Shown here piece by piece: positions 1 through 9,298 of a DNA stretch of 64,000 nt. Below the pieces are notes generated by a model, which had not been told where the DNA came from, searched no databases, and saw nothing but the letters and a program-made list of their open reading frames with translations. Position 1 is the stretch's first letter; the number at the start of each line of letters is the position of its first letter. The position numbers and the translations under genes are program-made. Origin of the DNA: Laspinema olomoucense D3b (GTDB lineage: Bacteria; Cyanobacteriota; Cyanobacteriia; Cyanobacteriales; Laspinemataceae); assembly GCF_025370785.1 (NCBI RefSeq), contig NZ_JAMXFA010000013.1, positions 1-64,000 of the forward strand, in the 5' to 3' direction.

Positions 1-21
1 CATCATTAAATGGGGCAAACC

Positions 22-171
22 CTATAATTGCTTTTTTGTCAAGTACAATTTATACCAAATTAGATGAGCTTGCCCTGCGGCAGCAGGGGCGATGGGTTGT
101 GCAAAACTAGGGGGTGCAGTCAACACCGATGAGAGCACCACTGCGATCGGCATCATGCTGAATTTGTTCAT
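22..171 (-). CDS. Possible short secreted peptide or 5' remnant of a secreted-protein gene
   Basis: A 49-codon ATG-to-TAG frame. The first 25 residues look like a Sec signal peptide: a short Lys-containing start, a hydrophobic core (PIAVVLSSVLTA) and a cleavage-like site PSFAQ. Only about 24 residues follow, ending in a basic stretch before TAG. No clear Shine-Dalgarno sequence precedes the ATG. I do not recognise a family. It could be a very small exported peptide, or the surviving 5' end of a secreted-protein gene whose body was lost; the AT-rich, degenerate flank favours the remnant reading. Confidence 0.3.
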   Translation of the reverse strand: MNKFSMMPIAVVLSSVLTAPPSFAQPIAPAAAGQAHLIWYKLYLTKKQL

Positions 172-1246
172 CTTATAGCCCTATAGTAATCACCCGAACC
201 GAAATCCAACGGCGATCGCAACCTGAGTCCCTTTCCAGTTTTAAGGCATTTCGGCCAAAATCTACGGGTACAATCTAACGGGCGATCGCCCCTTAAATTA
301 ACCCCTTCAGCCCCAATTCTGGCACGGGTTGCGTCTCCCGAAAAAATCCATTATTTAATAATCAATTATTATAGCATGGCTAGTTTTTTTGTCAAGAGAC
401 ATTAAAAAATTAATCCCCCCCTCAAACTCAACTGCACCCCGGAATCAGAACCCTACTGATGCCTGATACCGAATCCGCATTGGTCGATTCCCAAGCGGGT
501 CCAAAAATGCCGTTAATTTTGAATATCAACCCACCTGAAAGGTAATCCCTAAAGCGGCCATTTGCTCCGTTTGAGAGATGCGAAAACGCGGGTCAAATGA
601 AGCCGTAATATGGCGAGTTTGATTCAAGTCGAATTATAAATTTTCTACCGCAGAAACCGATTCCTTTTCCAACCCTAAAACTCCCTCCCGCGCCCCTCCC
701 GCTGCTGCAATTTGTTATAACTGTTGTCCAAAAGTTTGCGAACATCAACCTAAAGCTCAATTGTGCCGGTTTAAGATTGGCATACCAGAGATCGACTCTG
801 GATTATAAAAATCAGAAATTGAAAAAATACACAACTTTATTAATCCAGATATATCCTTAAAGGATTATTTATTCCAAATTGTTGCTTAAAACTTGAGAAC
901 CTGCTTTAAAATGCTATATTTTGATAGATACTCCCCAGACCATTATATTAAAAATAATAGACTTTTGCGGGTTAAAAGGTCTCGGCTTTATCAGTCATGC
1001 CTGACCCCAAAAAATTAGGGGTAAATCCGGATAACCGGATTTACCAAATTGAAGTTTGCTTATTGTTGGCGGAAATAGGCGGCTAATCAATCCTGCAGGG
1101 AATCTCGGCTAGGGGGATAGCTTTGAAATAAAAAAATAAAAATAAACCAACTTAAATCCCTGTTAAAATGGATGCTTCTTTAACAGGCATTGGGTTGATT
1201 ATCAAGCCGAATTCATCATAATTTGAGGGGTATTTCTCGGGAGCAT
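172..1246. other. Gene-free spacer downstream of the Hsp70-protease gene
   Basis: About 1.07 kb with no convincing coding frame on either strand. It is AT-rich and contains a few HIP1-type GCGATCGC sites. A Cys-rich frame around 623-808 has no usable start codon. No tRNA, CRISPR or transposase sequence was seen. Confidence 0.5.
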
Positions 1247-4200
1247 TTAGGTCAGACAAAGGCGGCGCAAGACTGAGACGGGAATTGCATAAAACGAGCG
1301 CTCACTGTAGGTATCTCCCTTAGGACCTTGCCGCTTTTGTTCTAAGATAAAACTGAGCAACCCGATGACTTCTCCCCATTGATTTAACAGGGGGGAACCA
1401 CTAATTCCGCCCTGGAGGGGGATGCTCACTTCTAAGACGCGAGCGCTGCATACAGACTGGGGGCGAATCCGGTTGATTAATCCCACGTTACAGTACAGAT
1501 TTTCTTCAAATTTCCCCTCGTAGACAGCGGGAAATCCTAGGGTTAAAACTCTTTCCCCTACTTCCACCAATTCAGAAAAACCCAATCGCAATGGGGTTAG
1601 GGAAACTGAAGTGGGTTTTAAGTGCAAAATGGCTACATCATCGGGTCCCCAATGGGGTAACTGAATCGAGGTAACTTGAAGCATTCCCTGTTGAGTCATC
1701 ACCTGAATGGTGTGGGGTAAAACACATTCTCCGGTTGTTTCATTGACGACAACATGACGATTTGTTGCTATCCGACTGCCTCCGATGAAAAAGCCGCTGC
1801 CATTGCCGGTATGTCCCGGGGAATTTACCTGAATCCAGGCTACAGAAGCCGCATAAATCTGCACAGAATGGTTGAGATTGGTAAAGTCTGGGTTATGAAT
1901 TCCTAGGGGTTGAGCTTGTGCTTGGAGTAAGGCATGGTAATCTTGCAGTTGTCGCGATCGCGCATAAATTTCTAGTCCCAATTCCACCTGATTAAGAGAC
2001 AGGGGAGGCTCAATTTGTTTAAAATACCCCATCGCCTCAGAATAGCGGTGAAGACTGAGAAAATGTTGCGCCAATTCTTCCGCATTGCCATCGGGATTGA
2101 CAGTTAAATTCTCGATCGCACTCAACCATTTGAGATAAGTTCCAACCACTTCCGTTAATTCCGTTACCGCCTCACGAGTTCGCTGAAGTAAATTCGACCC
2201 TTCTTGATACATCAGCTTAACGCGATCGCTAATTTGCGTCCCCTTCCAATCTAACGACTGATATCCCTGAATCCAACTTTCACCACTCCGTTTCAAGGTG
2301 TCCCAGCGGTCCTGTGCCAACCGCGTTTTCATCTCTAACTCAGGGCGATCGCGATATAGTTCTAACCACATCTGATTGTCTGTTTCCGTTAACCGATAGC
2401 GGTCCTGATGGCATTCATAAAATTGCAACCGTTCCTGCAAGCGCACCGTCAATGCCCCCATTTCCATCTTTTCAACGGTTCCAAATTGGGCTGTTAGATC
2501 TGCCGCAATTTTTTGGAGATGACCCAACTGTTCCTGATAGGTTTGAGACTCATAAAATTGCGTTTTGAGGGAGGCTTGTTGAGCCGGAGTCAACAAATGA
2601 GAATCAGCAATTGTAATGCCACATTGATTCCCCGTACCCAGATCCAACGCTGACACCTTCAGCAAGCAATTCGTATCAATATCAAAAGTCACGTCAATTT
2701 TTGGGACTCCCGCTTTTGCCGGGAAAATTCCTTCTAAGATAAATTCGCCGATTTTGAAATTCTCCTCGGGAATTGGCGATTCTCCTTGAAAAACCTGAAT
2801 GTGAACCCGGCTTTGATTATCTTCAATGGTCGTATAATTATTACTTTTCTTCGTCGGAATCGTGGTATGTTTAGGAATCAGCACATCAAACTTAAACTCC
2901 GTGGGGGATACACAAGACTTAATCCCGAGACTGAAGGGAACCACATCCAGTAAAATTGTTTCCTGAAGCGCACCCAACAGAATTGCTGCTTGCAACACTG
3001 CACCCCGGGCTACAGCGGTTAACGGATCTAAATCCGCACTCGCTTCTTGTCCAAATACATCGCGAATACATTGCCGTACCGCAGGCATAACCGCCCCCCC
3101 ACCAATCAGCAAAACCCGGTGGGGTTTATGGGTAATTTTTTGACAAGTTTGGCGAATTTTATTCAGCCAGGGGGCGGCAAGTTGTTCGAGTTCCTGGCGC
3201 GTTAGTTCTAAATCAATAGTTGTCCCCTTCATGAATTGGGGAAGCTGAATCGTCCAAGCCTTGCGGGTTGAAAGTTCAATTTTTAACTCTTCGCAAGCTT
3301 GACGAAGCCGGGTGGCTGCAAAGCGATCGCTGGCAATTTCATACCCCGTTTCTTGTTCAATTTTAGTCGCAAAATATTGGTACAAAATATCATCTAAATC
3401 CGCACTACCCAAAGAATTATCCCCTTGAATTTCTAAGACTTCAAAAACTTTATCCTCCACCTCAATGATAGAAAGGTCAAAAGTTCCCGCCCCTAAATCA
3501 GCAATTAAGAGAGTTTCATTTTTAGCAACCCGATGATTTTGCGCCAAACAAGCGGCAGTGGGTTCGTGAATTAGTCGCAAAACATTGATATCCGCCAGCA
3601 TTCCCGCTATTTTAGTGGCTTGTTTTTGAGCATCATTAAAGTAAGCGGGAACCGTAATCACCACATTGCTTAAAGGAATCGCTAGGGGATAACGGTCCAG
3701 ATAAGCCGTCACCCATTCTTCTGGTGGCACAGTTCCCATTGCCTGCGCCGCCAGTTTAGAAATCCGTTGGACAATCTTTTGCCGGAGGCGATCGCGGGCT
3801 AATTGCCGCGCACAATTAATAATTCGCGCCGAAATCTCTTCGGGACGGTACACCACTCCCCCCGCTTTAAATTTCGTCTCCGTTCCCATCTTCCGTTTTG
3901 CCTGGGTGACAATGGCGCGGGGTGATTTCCCCAGTAACTCAGGGATGGGAACCCCCACCAGTTCTCGCCCGATGGGGTCGATCGCAAATACTGAAGGAAT
4001 TTGCCGTTTTCCCTGCCATTCCACCACTTCCACTTCGGCTGTGCGGTGGTTATACAAACACACAACACTGTTACTGGTGCCGAGATCTAACCCGATCGCA
4101 TCAATATAGTCCCTTAACACCGCTTCCGTAGCGGCTTGCACCCATCGAGGCGCTTGTTGTTCAAACTTGCGCCGATCCAAAGCTTCAATCTGCGGCAGTT

Positions 4201-5962
4201 CCTTCGCTACCAAATTCAGCAGGCGATCGCTCACTAAGCCGCGATCGCCCAGTTCCTTGATCCGTCGGAATAACTGCGCTTTTTCTTCCGGCGATCGCTC
4301 GGGTTCATACGCTTTTGCCGCATACAGTTCCGCCAGTTCCTCTATCCGTCCCGCTTTTGTGAGTAATTCAATAAAGCGCTCATCAAAAACCACCTGGCGA
4401 TCGCCCACCTGTTGCCGTCGCAGTTCAGCCGCCCGGTCAAATTCCTTCGCCTGTTCATACATCGCCATCGCGCGATCGGTTTCCCCTAACTGTTCATACA
4501 ACAGTCCCGCCCTAAAGAAATCTCCCCCTTGTTCCAGCAGTTGTGCCTTTTTCTGGGGAACAAGCGCACTCGTCTCACGATCCGCCTCATCCAGGGCTGA
4601 TACTGCTTGCCCGAACGCACCGGCTTTTTCAAATAACAAGGACGCGGTAAAATAATCTTGGGCTTGCTGCGCCTTCATTGCCGCTTCTTGATAATTTCCT
4701 GCCGCTTCTTCCAACCGACTCCAGGCTTTGTAAACTTCAGTCTCTCTCACTCCTTGTGCTTCGGTTAACTGCACCTCAAACCCAGCGCGAGCCGTTTTGA
4801 GGATTTCCCCCAGCAGATGCTGAGTGCGACTGGCTTCGGACTGGACTCGGGATGCTGGGGAATGGTTGCGCCATGCTGTTTCCAGGGCTTTCAGTAGTCG
4901 CACCGAGGGCAAAAAATCCTGGTGTTCCAAGTGCGATCGCACAGTGGTTTCCATCCTGTCGCGGATCTGAGCAATCCACTCCGGACGAATGCTAGGACGG
5001 AGTTGCACTGCCTCGGGTAAGTTCCCCAGTTGGTAATGACAATCACTCGCCCGTTCTAAGTCTCCCGCTTTTTGAAAATGCTCTAAAGCGGTTATATAAT
5101 CCCCTTCGTCCCAGAAACAGGACCCCAATTTTTGATGGGCTTGGGCGATCGCCTCCGGAGATTGGATCCGCTCACACAAGCTCAAAAGCTGAAGTGCATT
5201 CTCTTTCCCTCCCAACCTCATTCGGTAGGCGATCGCACAACGATAATCTTTCAACTCTTCCGCTAAATTCGCCGCTTCTTCCCATCGCTCAATCAACCCA
5301 TAAACCGGATGCACACGGGGCAGTTCCCGGGGAGTTAATTGCAAGAAAAAGGCTTTCCACGGTACATTTTCTTGAAAGGAATTAGAACCCAACAATTTGC
5401 TCAGAATCGCTTCTAGCTCTCCCGCATCCAAACGCCCTGCTTGCCGACGCTGCACCAACTTCCTCAGCAGTTCATTATCCTCACCTATGCGGGCGGTTTC
5501 CACACAAATAAACTGTTGAATTTCCTGGCGAAATGAGGGGTCTTGTACTCGCGCTGATAGTCGCCAAGCTGCATTTAATGCCTGTGCTGTTACTGGGTCT
5601 CGTTTCAACAGAATTCCCAGCGATCGCTTGGCCGAAAATGTCCCCGTTGCCGGTAATTCTCCTAGGCGCGGTTCAAATTCCTGAATCACTTGAATCAGGT
5701 GAGAGCCATTCCCGCTAGTATAGTGGCCCACTGCATCACATCTTGCTGCGCAGTCCAAAACTTGGGCATAGGTTTTCCAAATCTTTTCCCGGTCTGTATA
5801 ACTGGGATTCTCCAAGGCTAATAATTGCTCTAAACTTTGGCAACTCCGTCGTAATTGTGGCAACGGATTGCCCACAGCTTTGAGTTTGTCCCACAAATGG
5901 GAAAAAAATCTGCGCAGCTTGTTGAAAAATGGCCCCAAGGGGTTGGGTAAATTTAATTTCAT
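1247..5962 (-). CDS. TPR-like/Hsp70/trypsin-like serine protease fusion protein
   Basis: A single 1571-residue frame holding three parts. Residues 1 to about 615 are helical, with TPR-like pairs rich in A, E and L (for example GDYITALEHFQKAGDLERA). Residues about 620-1000 are an Hsp70/DnaK ATPase: the phosphate-1 loop GLDLGTSNSVV is near 622, and LIADLGAGTFDLS and VLLIGGGAVMPAVR follow; a substrate-binding-like segment and a helical region come after. Residues about 1385-1571 are a trypsin-fold protease with an apparently complete triad: His1403 (ATNRHVV), Asp1442 (PDDVAIL) and Ser1523 (GGISGSPL). There is no signal peptide, so it is predicted cytoplasmic. Each domain is a known family. A joint role, in which the chaperone part recognises substrates and the protease cuts them, is inference. 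A rhomboid protease gene lies upstream on the same strand but behind its own terminator. Confidence 0.9.
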   Translation of the reverse strand: MKLNLPNPLGPFFNKLRRFFSHLWDKLKAVGNPLPQLRRSCQSLEQLLALENPSYTDREKIWKTYAQVLDCAARCDAVGHYTSGNGSHLIQVIQEFEPRLGELPATGTFSAKRSLGILLKRDPVTAQALNAAWRLSARVQDPSFRQEIQQFICVETARIGEDNELLRKLVQRRQAGRLDAGELEAILSKLLGSNSFQENVPWKAFFLQLTPRELPRVHPVYGLIERWEEAANLAEELKDYRCAIAYRMRLGGKENALQLLSLCERIQSPEAIAQAHQKLGSCFWDEGDYITALEHFQKAGDLERASDCHYQLGNLPEAVQLRPSIRPEWIAQIRDRMETTVRSHLEHQDFLPSVRLLKALETAWRNHSPASRVQSEASRTQHLLGEILKTARAGFEVQLTEAQGVRETEVYKAWSRLEEAAGNYQEAAMKAQQAQDYFTASLLFEKAGAFGQAVSALDEADRETSALVPQKKAQLLEQGGDFFRAGLLYEQLGETDRAMAMYEQAKEFDRAAELRRQQVGDRQVVFDERFIELLTKAGRIEELAELYAAKAYEPERSPEEKAQLFRRIKELGDRGLVSDRLLNLVAKELPQIEALDRRKFEQQAPRWVQAATEAVLRDYIDAIGLDLGTSNSVVCLYNHRTAEVEVVEWQGKRQIPSVFAIDPIGRELVGVPIPELLGKSPRAIVTQAKRKMGTETKFKAGGVVYRPEEISARIINCARQLARDRLRQKIVQRISKLAAQAMGTVPPEEWVTAYLDRYPLAIPLSNVVITVPAYFNDAQKQATKIAGMLADINVLRLIHEPTAACLAQNHRVAKNETLLIADLGAGTFDLSIIEVEDKVFEVLEIQGDNSLGSADLDDILYQYFATKIEQETGYEIASDRFAATRLRQACEELKIELSTRKAWTIQLPQFMKGTTIDLELTRQELEQLAAPWLNKIRQTCQKITHKPHRVLLIGGGAVMPAVRQCIRDVFGQEASADLDPLTAVARGAVLQAAILLGALQETILLDVVPFSLGIKSCVSPTEFKFDVLIPKHTTIPTKKSNNYTTIEDNQSRVHIQVFQGESPIPEENFKIGEFILEGIFPAKAGVPKIDVTFDIDTNCLLKVSALDLGTGNQCGITIADSHLLTPAQQASLKTQFYESQTYQEQLGHLQKIAADLTAQFGTVEKMEMGALTVRLQERLQFYECHQDRYRLTETDNQMWLELYRDRPELEMKTRLAQDRWDTLKRSGESWIQGYQSLDWKGTQISDRVKLMYQEGSNLLQRTREAVTELTEVVGTYLKWLSAIENLTVNPDGNAEELAQHFLSLHRYSEAMGYFKQIEPPLSLNQVELGLEIYARSRQLQDYHALLQAQAQPLGIHNPDFTNLNHSVQIYAASVAWIQVNSPGHTGNGSGFFIGGSRIATNRHVVVNETTGECVLPHTIQVMTQQGMLQVTSIQLPHWGPDDVAILHLKPTSVSLTPLRLGFSELVEVGERVLTLGFPAVYEGKFEENLYCNVGLINRIRPQSVCSARVLEVSIPLQGGISGSPLLNQWGEVIGLLSFILEQKRQGPKGDTYSERSFYAIPVSVLRRLCLT

Positions 5963-6022
5963 CTTAACTAAGCGCTGTACGTTGAGTTTAAGTCCAGATA
6001 AGCCGTCTTGAGGACGATAAAA

Positions 6023-6051
6023 AATCCCTTATTCTATAAGAATAAGGGATT
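6023..6051 (-). terminator. Rho-independent terminator after the rhomboid gene
   Basis: A perfect 12-bp stem (AATCCCTTATTC with its complement) closes a 5-nt loop. On the minus strand the stem is followed at once by a T run. It lies between the rhomboid stop and the Hsp70-protease start, so the two genes are probably separate transcription units. Confidence 0.85.
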
Positions 6052-6120
6052 GAGTCAGAAGATGGGGAATTAAGAACACACCCGGGTGAGAATAAATAGG
6101 CATCAGGATGGGAGGGTGAG

Positions 6121-6831
6121 TTAAACCGATGGTCGCCGGTTAGAAAATAACCCCAGTAATGGACCTAACACTGCCCCGATGATGAATCCGCCTGCGTGCG
6201 CCCAATAGGCAATCCCGCCACTTTCCATACCGATGTTAGTTTGTTGAGATAGGCCCGCTATACCGTACAATGCTTGCTGGACAAACCAAAAACCTAAAAA
6301 AAACACTGCTGGAATGCGGAAAGTAGTGAGGAAAAATCCCAAGGGGACTAAAGTGAGAATTTTGGCTTGAGGATAGCGGAGAATGTAAGCACCCATGACC
6401 CCGGCGATCGCCCCGGATGCACCCAATGAGGGAATGGCTGAATCCATCGAGAAAAACCACTGGGCTAATACCGCTATTGCTCCACAGGCTAAATAAAAGA
6501 TGATGTATTTGATATGCCCTAAGCAGTCCTCGACGTTATTGCCAAAAATCCATAGAAATAACATATTCCCACCGAGGTGCAACCAGCCCCCATGTAGAAA
6601 CTGAGAACTAAATAAGGTAATCCACTCCGGAACCGTACTAGGGGTAGGTTGTCCGGCAAAGGTGGCACTTAGTTGTTGGGGAACAACTGCCCAATTTTGC
6701 AGGAAACTATCTAACTGTCCCTGCTGTTGTAAAGAAAGTTCAGAGAAAAATACCAAAATATTAATGGCGATTAACCCATAAGTCACATAAGGGGTAATTT
6801 CCGTTGGCGTTTCATCATGTAAAGGAACCAC
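6121..6831 (-). CDS. Rhomboid family intramembrane serine protease
   Basis: A 236-residue polytopic membrane protein. The catalytic serine is in GASGAIAGVMGAY (GxSG), and the partner histidine is in the last helices, in WAHAGGFIIGA. The family's HGG-W-HL-GN signature is present as FLHGGWLHLGGNMLFLWIFG. Six or so hydrophobic segments fit the bacterial rhomboid core. Rhomboids cut single-pass membrane proteins within or near the bilayer; the substrate here is unknown. A rho-independent terminator follows about 70 nt after the stop. The ATG context MVPLHDETPTEITPYVT is typical of cyanobacterial and other bacterial homologues, which supports this start. Confidence 0.93.
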   Translation of the reverse strand: MVPLHDETPTEITPYVTYGLIAINILVFFSELSLQQQGQLDSFLQNWAVVPQQLSATFAGQPTPSTVPEWITLFSSQFLHGGWLHLGGNMLFLWIFGNNVEDCLGHIKYIIFYLACGAIAVLAQWFFSMDSAIPSLGASGAIAGVMGAYILRYPQAKILTLVPLGFFLTTFRIPAVFFLGFWFVQQALYGIAGLSQQTNIGMESGGIAYWAHAGGFIIGAVLGPLLGLFSNRRPSV

Positions 6832-6923
6832 AGATTTTATCTTGCTTTTTTCAAACGGTTTGGGACCAAGATAACAAATCCCAGGGCGATCGCCAAATAA
6901 CCAACGGCAGAGATCGCCGCAAA

Positions 6924-6950
6924 AAACCCCTCTGGCAGGCAGAGGGGTTT
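6924..6950 (-). terminator. Rho-independent terminator after petJ
   Basis: A 10-bp stem, AAACCCCTCT paired with AGAGGGGTTT, closes a 7-nt loop. On the minus strand it runs into a T6 stretch. It lies about 95 nt after the petJ stop. Confidence 0.75.
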
Positions 6951-7044
6951 GAGCTCAAAGGGCAGAAATTGCCGAAATCCGAAAGCCTAGGGTTTAAGGG
7001 ACTTTCAGGGCGATCGCCTCATCCGGGAGGATGAGTCAAACAAT

Positions 7045-7377
7045 CTACCAGCCTTTTCCAGCTTGTTCGAGAACGTAAGTAGCGACATCTTCAATTTGAT
7101 CGTCACTCAGACGACCCCCAAAAGCGGGCATTGCATTCTTACCTTTCGAGACCTGAGTCTTGATCGCCTCTAAAGAATTCATGCCAAATTGATCGAGGGC
7201 ATCTTGTTTCAGGGTTTTGTTGGCCATAATCACGTTATTGCCGCCCGCATGACAAGCAGCACAGTTGGCAGTAAAGATTTTGGCACCATTGGCGGCATCT
7301 CCAGCGAAGGCGGGAGGCACGAAGGCAACGGTCAGGACGGCGATCGCCAGCAAAACGATGGATAATAGTCGCTTCAA
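7045..7377 (-). CDS. petJ: Cytochrome c6, soluble lumenal electron carrier
   Basis: A 110-residue precursor. Residues 1-25 are a Sec signal peptide ending in PAFA, giving a mature start of [10 protein letters not shown]. The haem-c motif CAACH puts Cys39, Cys42 and His43 at the haem; Met83 in [10 protein letters not shown] is the expected sixth ligand. Length and motifs fit cytochrome c6, which carries electrons from cytochrome b6f to photosystem I or to the respiratory oxidase in the thylakoid lumen. It stands alone with its own terminator and is divergent from the CBS-GGDEF gene. Many cyanobacteria use it as a copper-independent alternative to plastocyanin; no regulator site was identified here. 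Confidence 0.95.
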   Translation of the reverse strand: MKRLLSIVLLAIAVLTVAFVPPAFAGDAANGAKIFTANCAACHAGGNNVIMANKTLKQDALDQFGMNSLEAIKTQVSKGKNAMPAFGGRLSDDQIEDVATYVLEQAGKGW

Positions 7378-7721
7378 AGTAGTTCTCCTCTATTTAACTC
7401 AGAATTAGCAGTCAAAAAGTATTTTATCCCGGTTCGTTAACATCGAACGCGATATGCCGAAACGATTCCGTGATGTTTTTCGGAAATTCCCCAACCGAGG
7501 CGATCGCCGTACCCCCTAACCCTAGCCCCTCATTTCCTTTCCAAGCCGTATGAGCGCAGGAGAGTAAAAACCTTTACAGTAGAGGCAAAGTCGGCAATTT
7601 AGCTCCCCTCCGACATCCTCTTGGAGGGACTCCACCGGGAGGATCTCAACCCATCGGTATTGTGCACTCGTCCTTTACACTGAAGGGTTAGGGGGAGATT
7701 TAATAAAAAGATGTAGCTGTC
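7378..7721. other. Divergent spacer between petJ and the CBS-GGDEF gene
   Basis: A 344-bp intergenic region that must hold the promoters of both flanking genes. It contains a HIP1-like site and GC-rich imperfect inverted repeats near 7604-7640, but no coding frame. I could not define -10/-35 elements with confidence. Confidence 0.5.
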
Positions 7722-9293
7722 ATGTTTGTGTCTTCTCTTAGACAGGCGATCAACCCCCAACCCATCACCACCACGGCAGATACCACCGTAGAAGCCGTGA
7801 TCGCCCTGATGAGTCGGGCCAGAACCAGTGGTGTCCTCGTCCTAGACTCTCCGCGAGGAAACGAGACTCAACGAGATCAGTTAATGGGGATTTTTACAGA
7901 ACGAGATGTGGTCAGAATGATTGCCGCATCTCAACAATTTAAGGGCGTGGCCATCGGCGAGGTGATGACGAAAAATGTTCTCACCCTGACCGAATCCTTG
8001 ACCGATGATCAAGATATCGTCACCGTCCTGACCCTCTTTCGCCAACATCGAATTCGCCATCTTCCCGTATTTGATGCCAACGGAACCCTCATGGGTATCC
8101 TCACTCAACAGAGTATCCGCACCGTCCTCAAACCCATCGATTTTATGCGTCTGCGGCGAGTCACCGAAGTGATGATCACTCGGGTGATTCATGCCCCAGT
8201 CTCTACCACGGTGCTCAATATTGCCAAACTCATGGCAATTTATAACGTCAGTTGTGTCGTAATCGCTCAATCTGATCACCAAGGTTTAACTCCCCTGGAT
8301 TCAACTGGGGGAGTTTGGTCCGCAGATAGCTGTCAAATCAAACCCGTTCGGCCAGTGGGCATCATCACGGAACGGGATATGTTACAGTTCCGCAATCTTG
8401 AACTAGACCTAGAGCGCCTCCGAGCCGCGACGGTGATGAGTGCCCCCTTATTTCCGATCGCACCGGATGCCTCCTTGTGGGAAGCCCATCAGCAGATGCA
8501 GCGGCGGCGGGTTCATCGCTTAGTGGTCGTCGGGAATGAGGGGGAACTGGGGGGAATTATCACCCAGACCAGTTTGTTGCAAGCCTTAGACCCGATGGAA
8601 ATGTATGCGGAGATTGAGGTTTTACAGGAATTATTGCAACAATCAGAATCGGAACGGGACGCCCTACTCAAGCAACTGATTGCCCGGAATAAATTACTCG
8701 AATCTCTGGCACTCACCGATGAATTGACCGGGTTACCCAACCGGCGGGCTATGGAACAGGCGCTGCCCCAAATGCTGCCCCATTCTGCGGCTCAGGAAAA
8801 GTCTGTCTATAGCGACTATATCTGCTTATTTGCCATTGATGTAGATTTTTTTAAACGGGTGAATGATACTTATGGTCATCCCACCGGAGATGGAGTGCTT
8901 AAAGAAATTGCGGCGCGGTTGCAAAGACAGGCCCGGGCGAATAGTTGGTTTTATCGCTATGGGGGGGAGGAATTTATTTGTTTAACGGTGGGGATTGGAC
9001 CGGAAGCGGCCTGGGAATATGCCGAAGACTTGCGAGAGGCGATCGCTCAGGAACCGTTCACAAGTGGCGAGGGTGTAGAAATTCCCCTGACAATTAGCAT
9101 TGGCGGGGCGATCGCCCCACTTTCAGGGATCACCCCCGAAGGGAACAAAATTGGACAAGACCCCCAGGCTTTACTGGAGTTTGCCGATCGCGCCTTATAC
9201 GAAGCCAAACGAGAGGGCCGCAATCGGGTGCAGTTCTGTCCTTACTCGGAAATCCTCTGCAAATTCGACCCTAACCCTCTCGATGCCCGGTAA
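7722..9293 (+). CDS. Diguanylate cyclase with four CBS-like motifs and a C-terminal GGDEF domain
   Basis: 523 residues. The N-terminal two-thirds carries CBS motifs, seen in the repeated pattern of GIFTERDVVRM, GEVMTKNVLTL, GILTQQS, TEVMITRVI, GIITERDMLQF, ATVMSAPLFPI and GGIITQTSLL; these would form two Bateman modules. A coiled-coil linker near residues 295-325 leads into LTDELTGLPNRR and the catalytic GGDEF domain. The active-site motif is RYGGEEF, a functional GGEEF form, with the metal-site Asp in AIDVDFFKRVND. It should make cyclic di-GMP from GTP, with CBS modules that typically bind adenosyl ligands tuning activity. No transmembrane segment is seen. The psbV2 gene converges on it with only 5 bp between stops. 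Confidence 0.9.
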   Translation: MFVSSLRQAINPQPITTTADTTVEAVIALMSRARTSGVLVLDSPRGNETQRDQLMGIFTERDVVRMIAASQQFKGVAIGEVMTKNVLTLTESLTDDQDIVTVLTLFRQHRIRHLPVFDANGTLMGILTQQSIRTVLKPIDFMRLRRVTEVMITRVIHAPVSTTVLNIAKLMAIYNVSCVVIAQSDHQGLTPLDSTGGVWSADSCQIKPVRPVGIITERDMLQFRNLELDLERLRAATVMSAPLFPIAPDASLWEAHQQMQRRRVHRLVVVGNEGELGGIITQTSLLQALDPMEMYAEIEVLQELLQQSESERDALLKQLIARNKLLESLALTDELTGLPNRRAMEQALPQMLPHSAAQEKSVYSDYICLFAIDVDFFKRVNDTYGHPTGDGVLKEIAARLQRQARANSWFYRYGGEEFICLTVGIGPEAAWEYAEDLREAIAQEPFTSGEGVEIPLTISIGGAIAPLSGITPEGNKIGQDPQALLEFADRALYEAKREGRNRVQFCPYSEILCKFDPNPLDAR

Positions 9294-9298
9294 TGACA

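Noticed and set aside
623-808. A Cys-rich frame with the pattern C-x2-C-C-x3-C-x8-C
   Set aside because: It has no ATG, GTG or ribosome site and lies in an otherwise degenerate spacer; a decayed or chance frame is more likely.
4167-4655. 162-residue Ser-rich frame on the plus strand
   Set aside because: It is the antisense shadow of the Hsp70-protease gene and has no family match.
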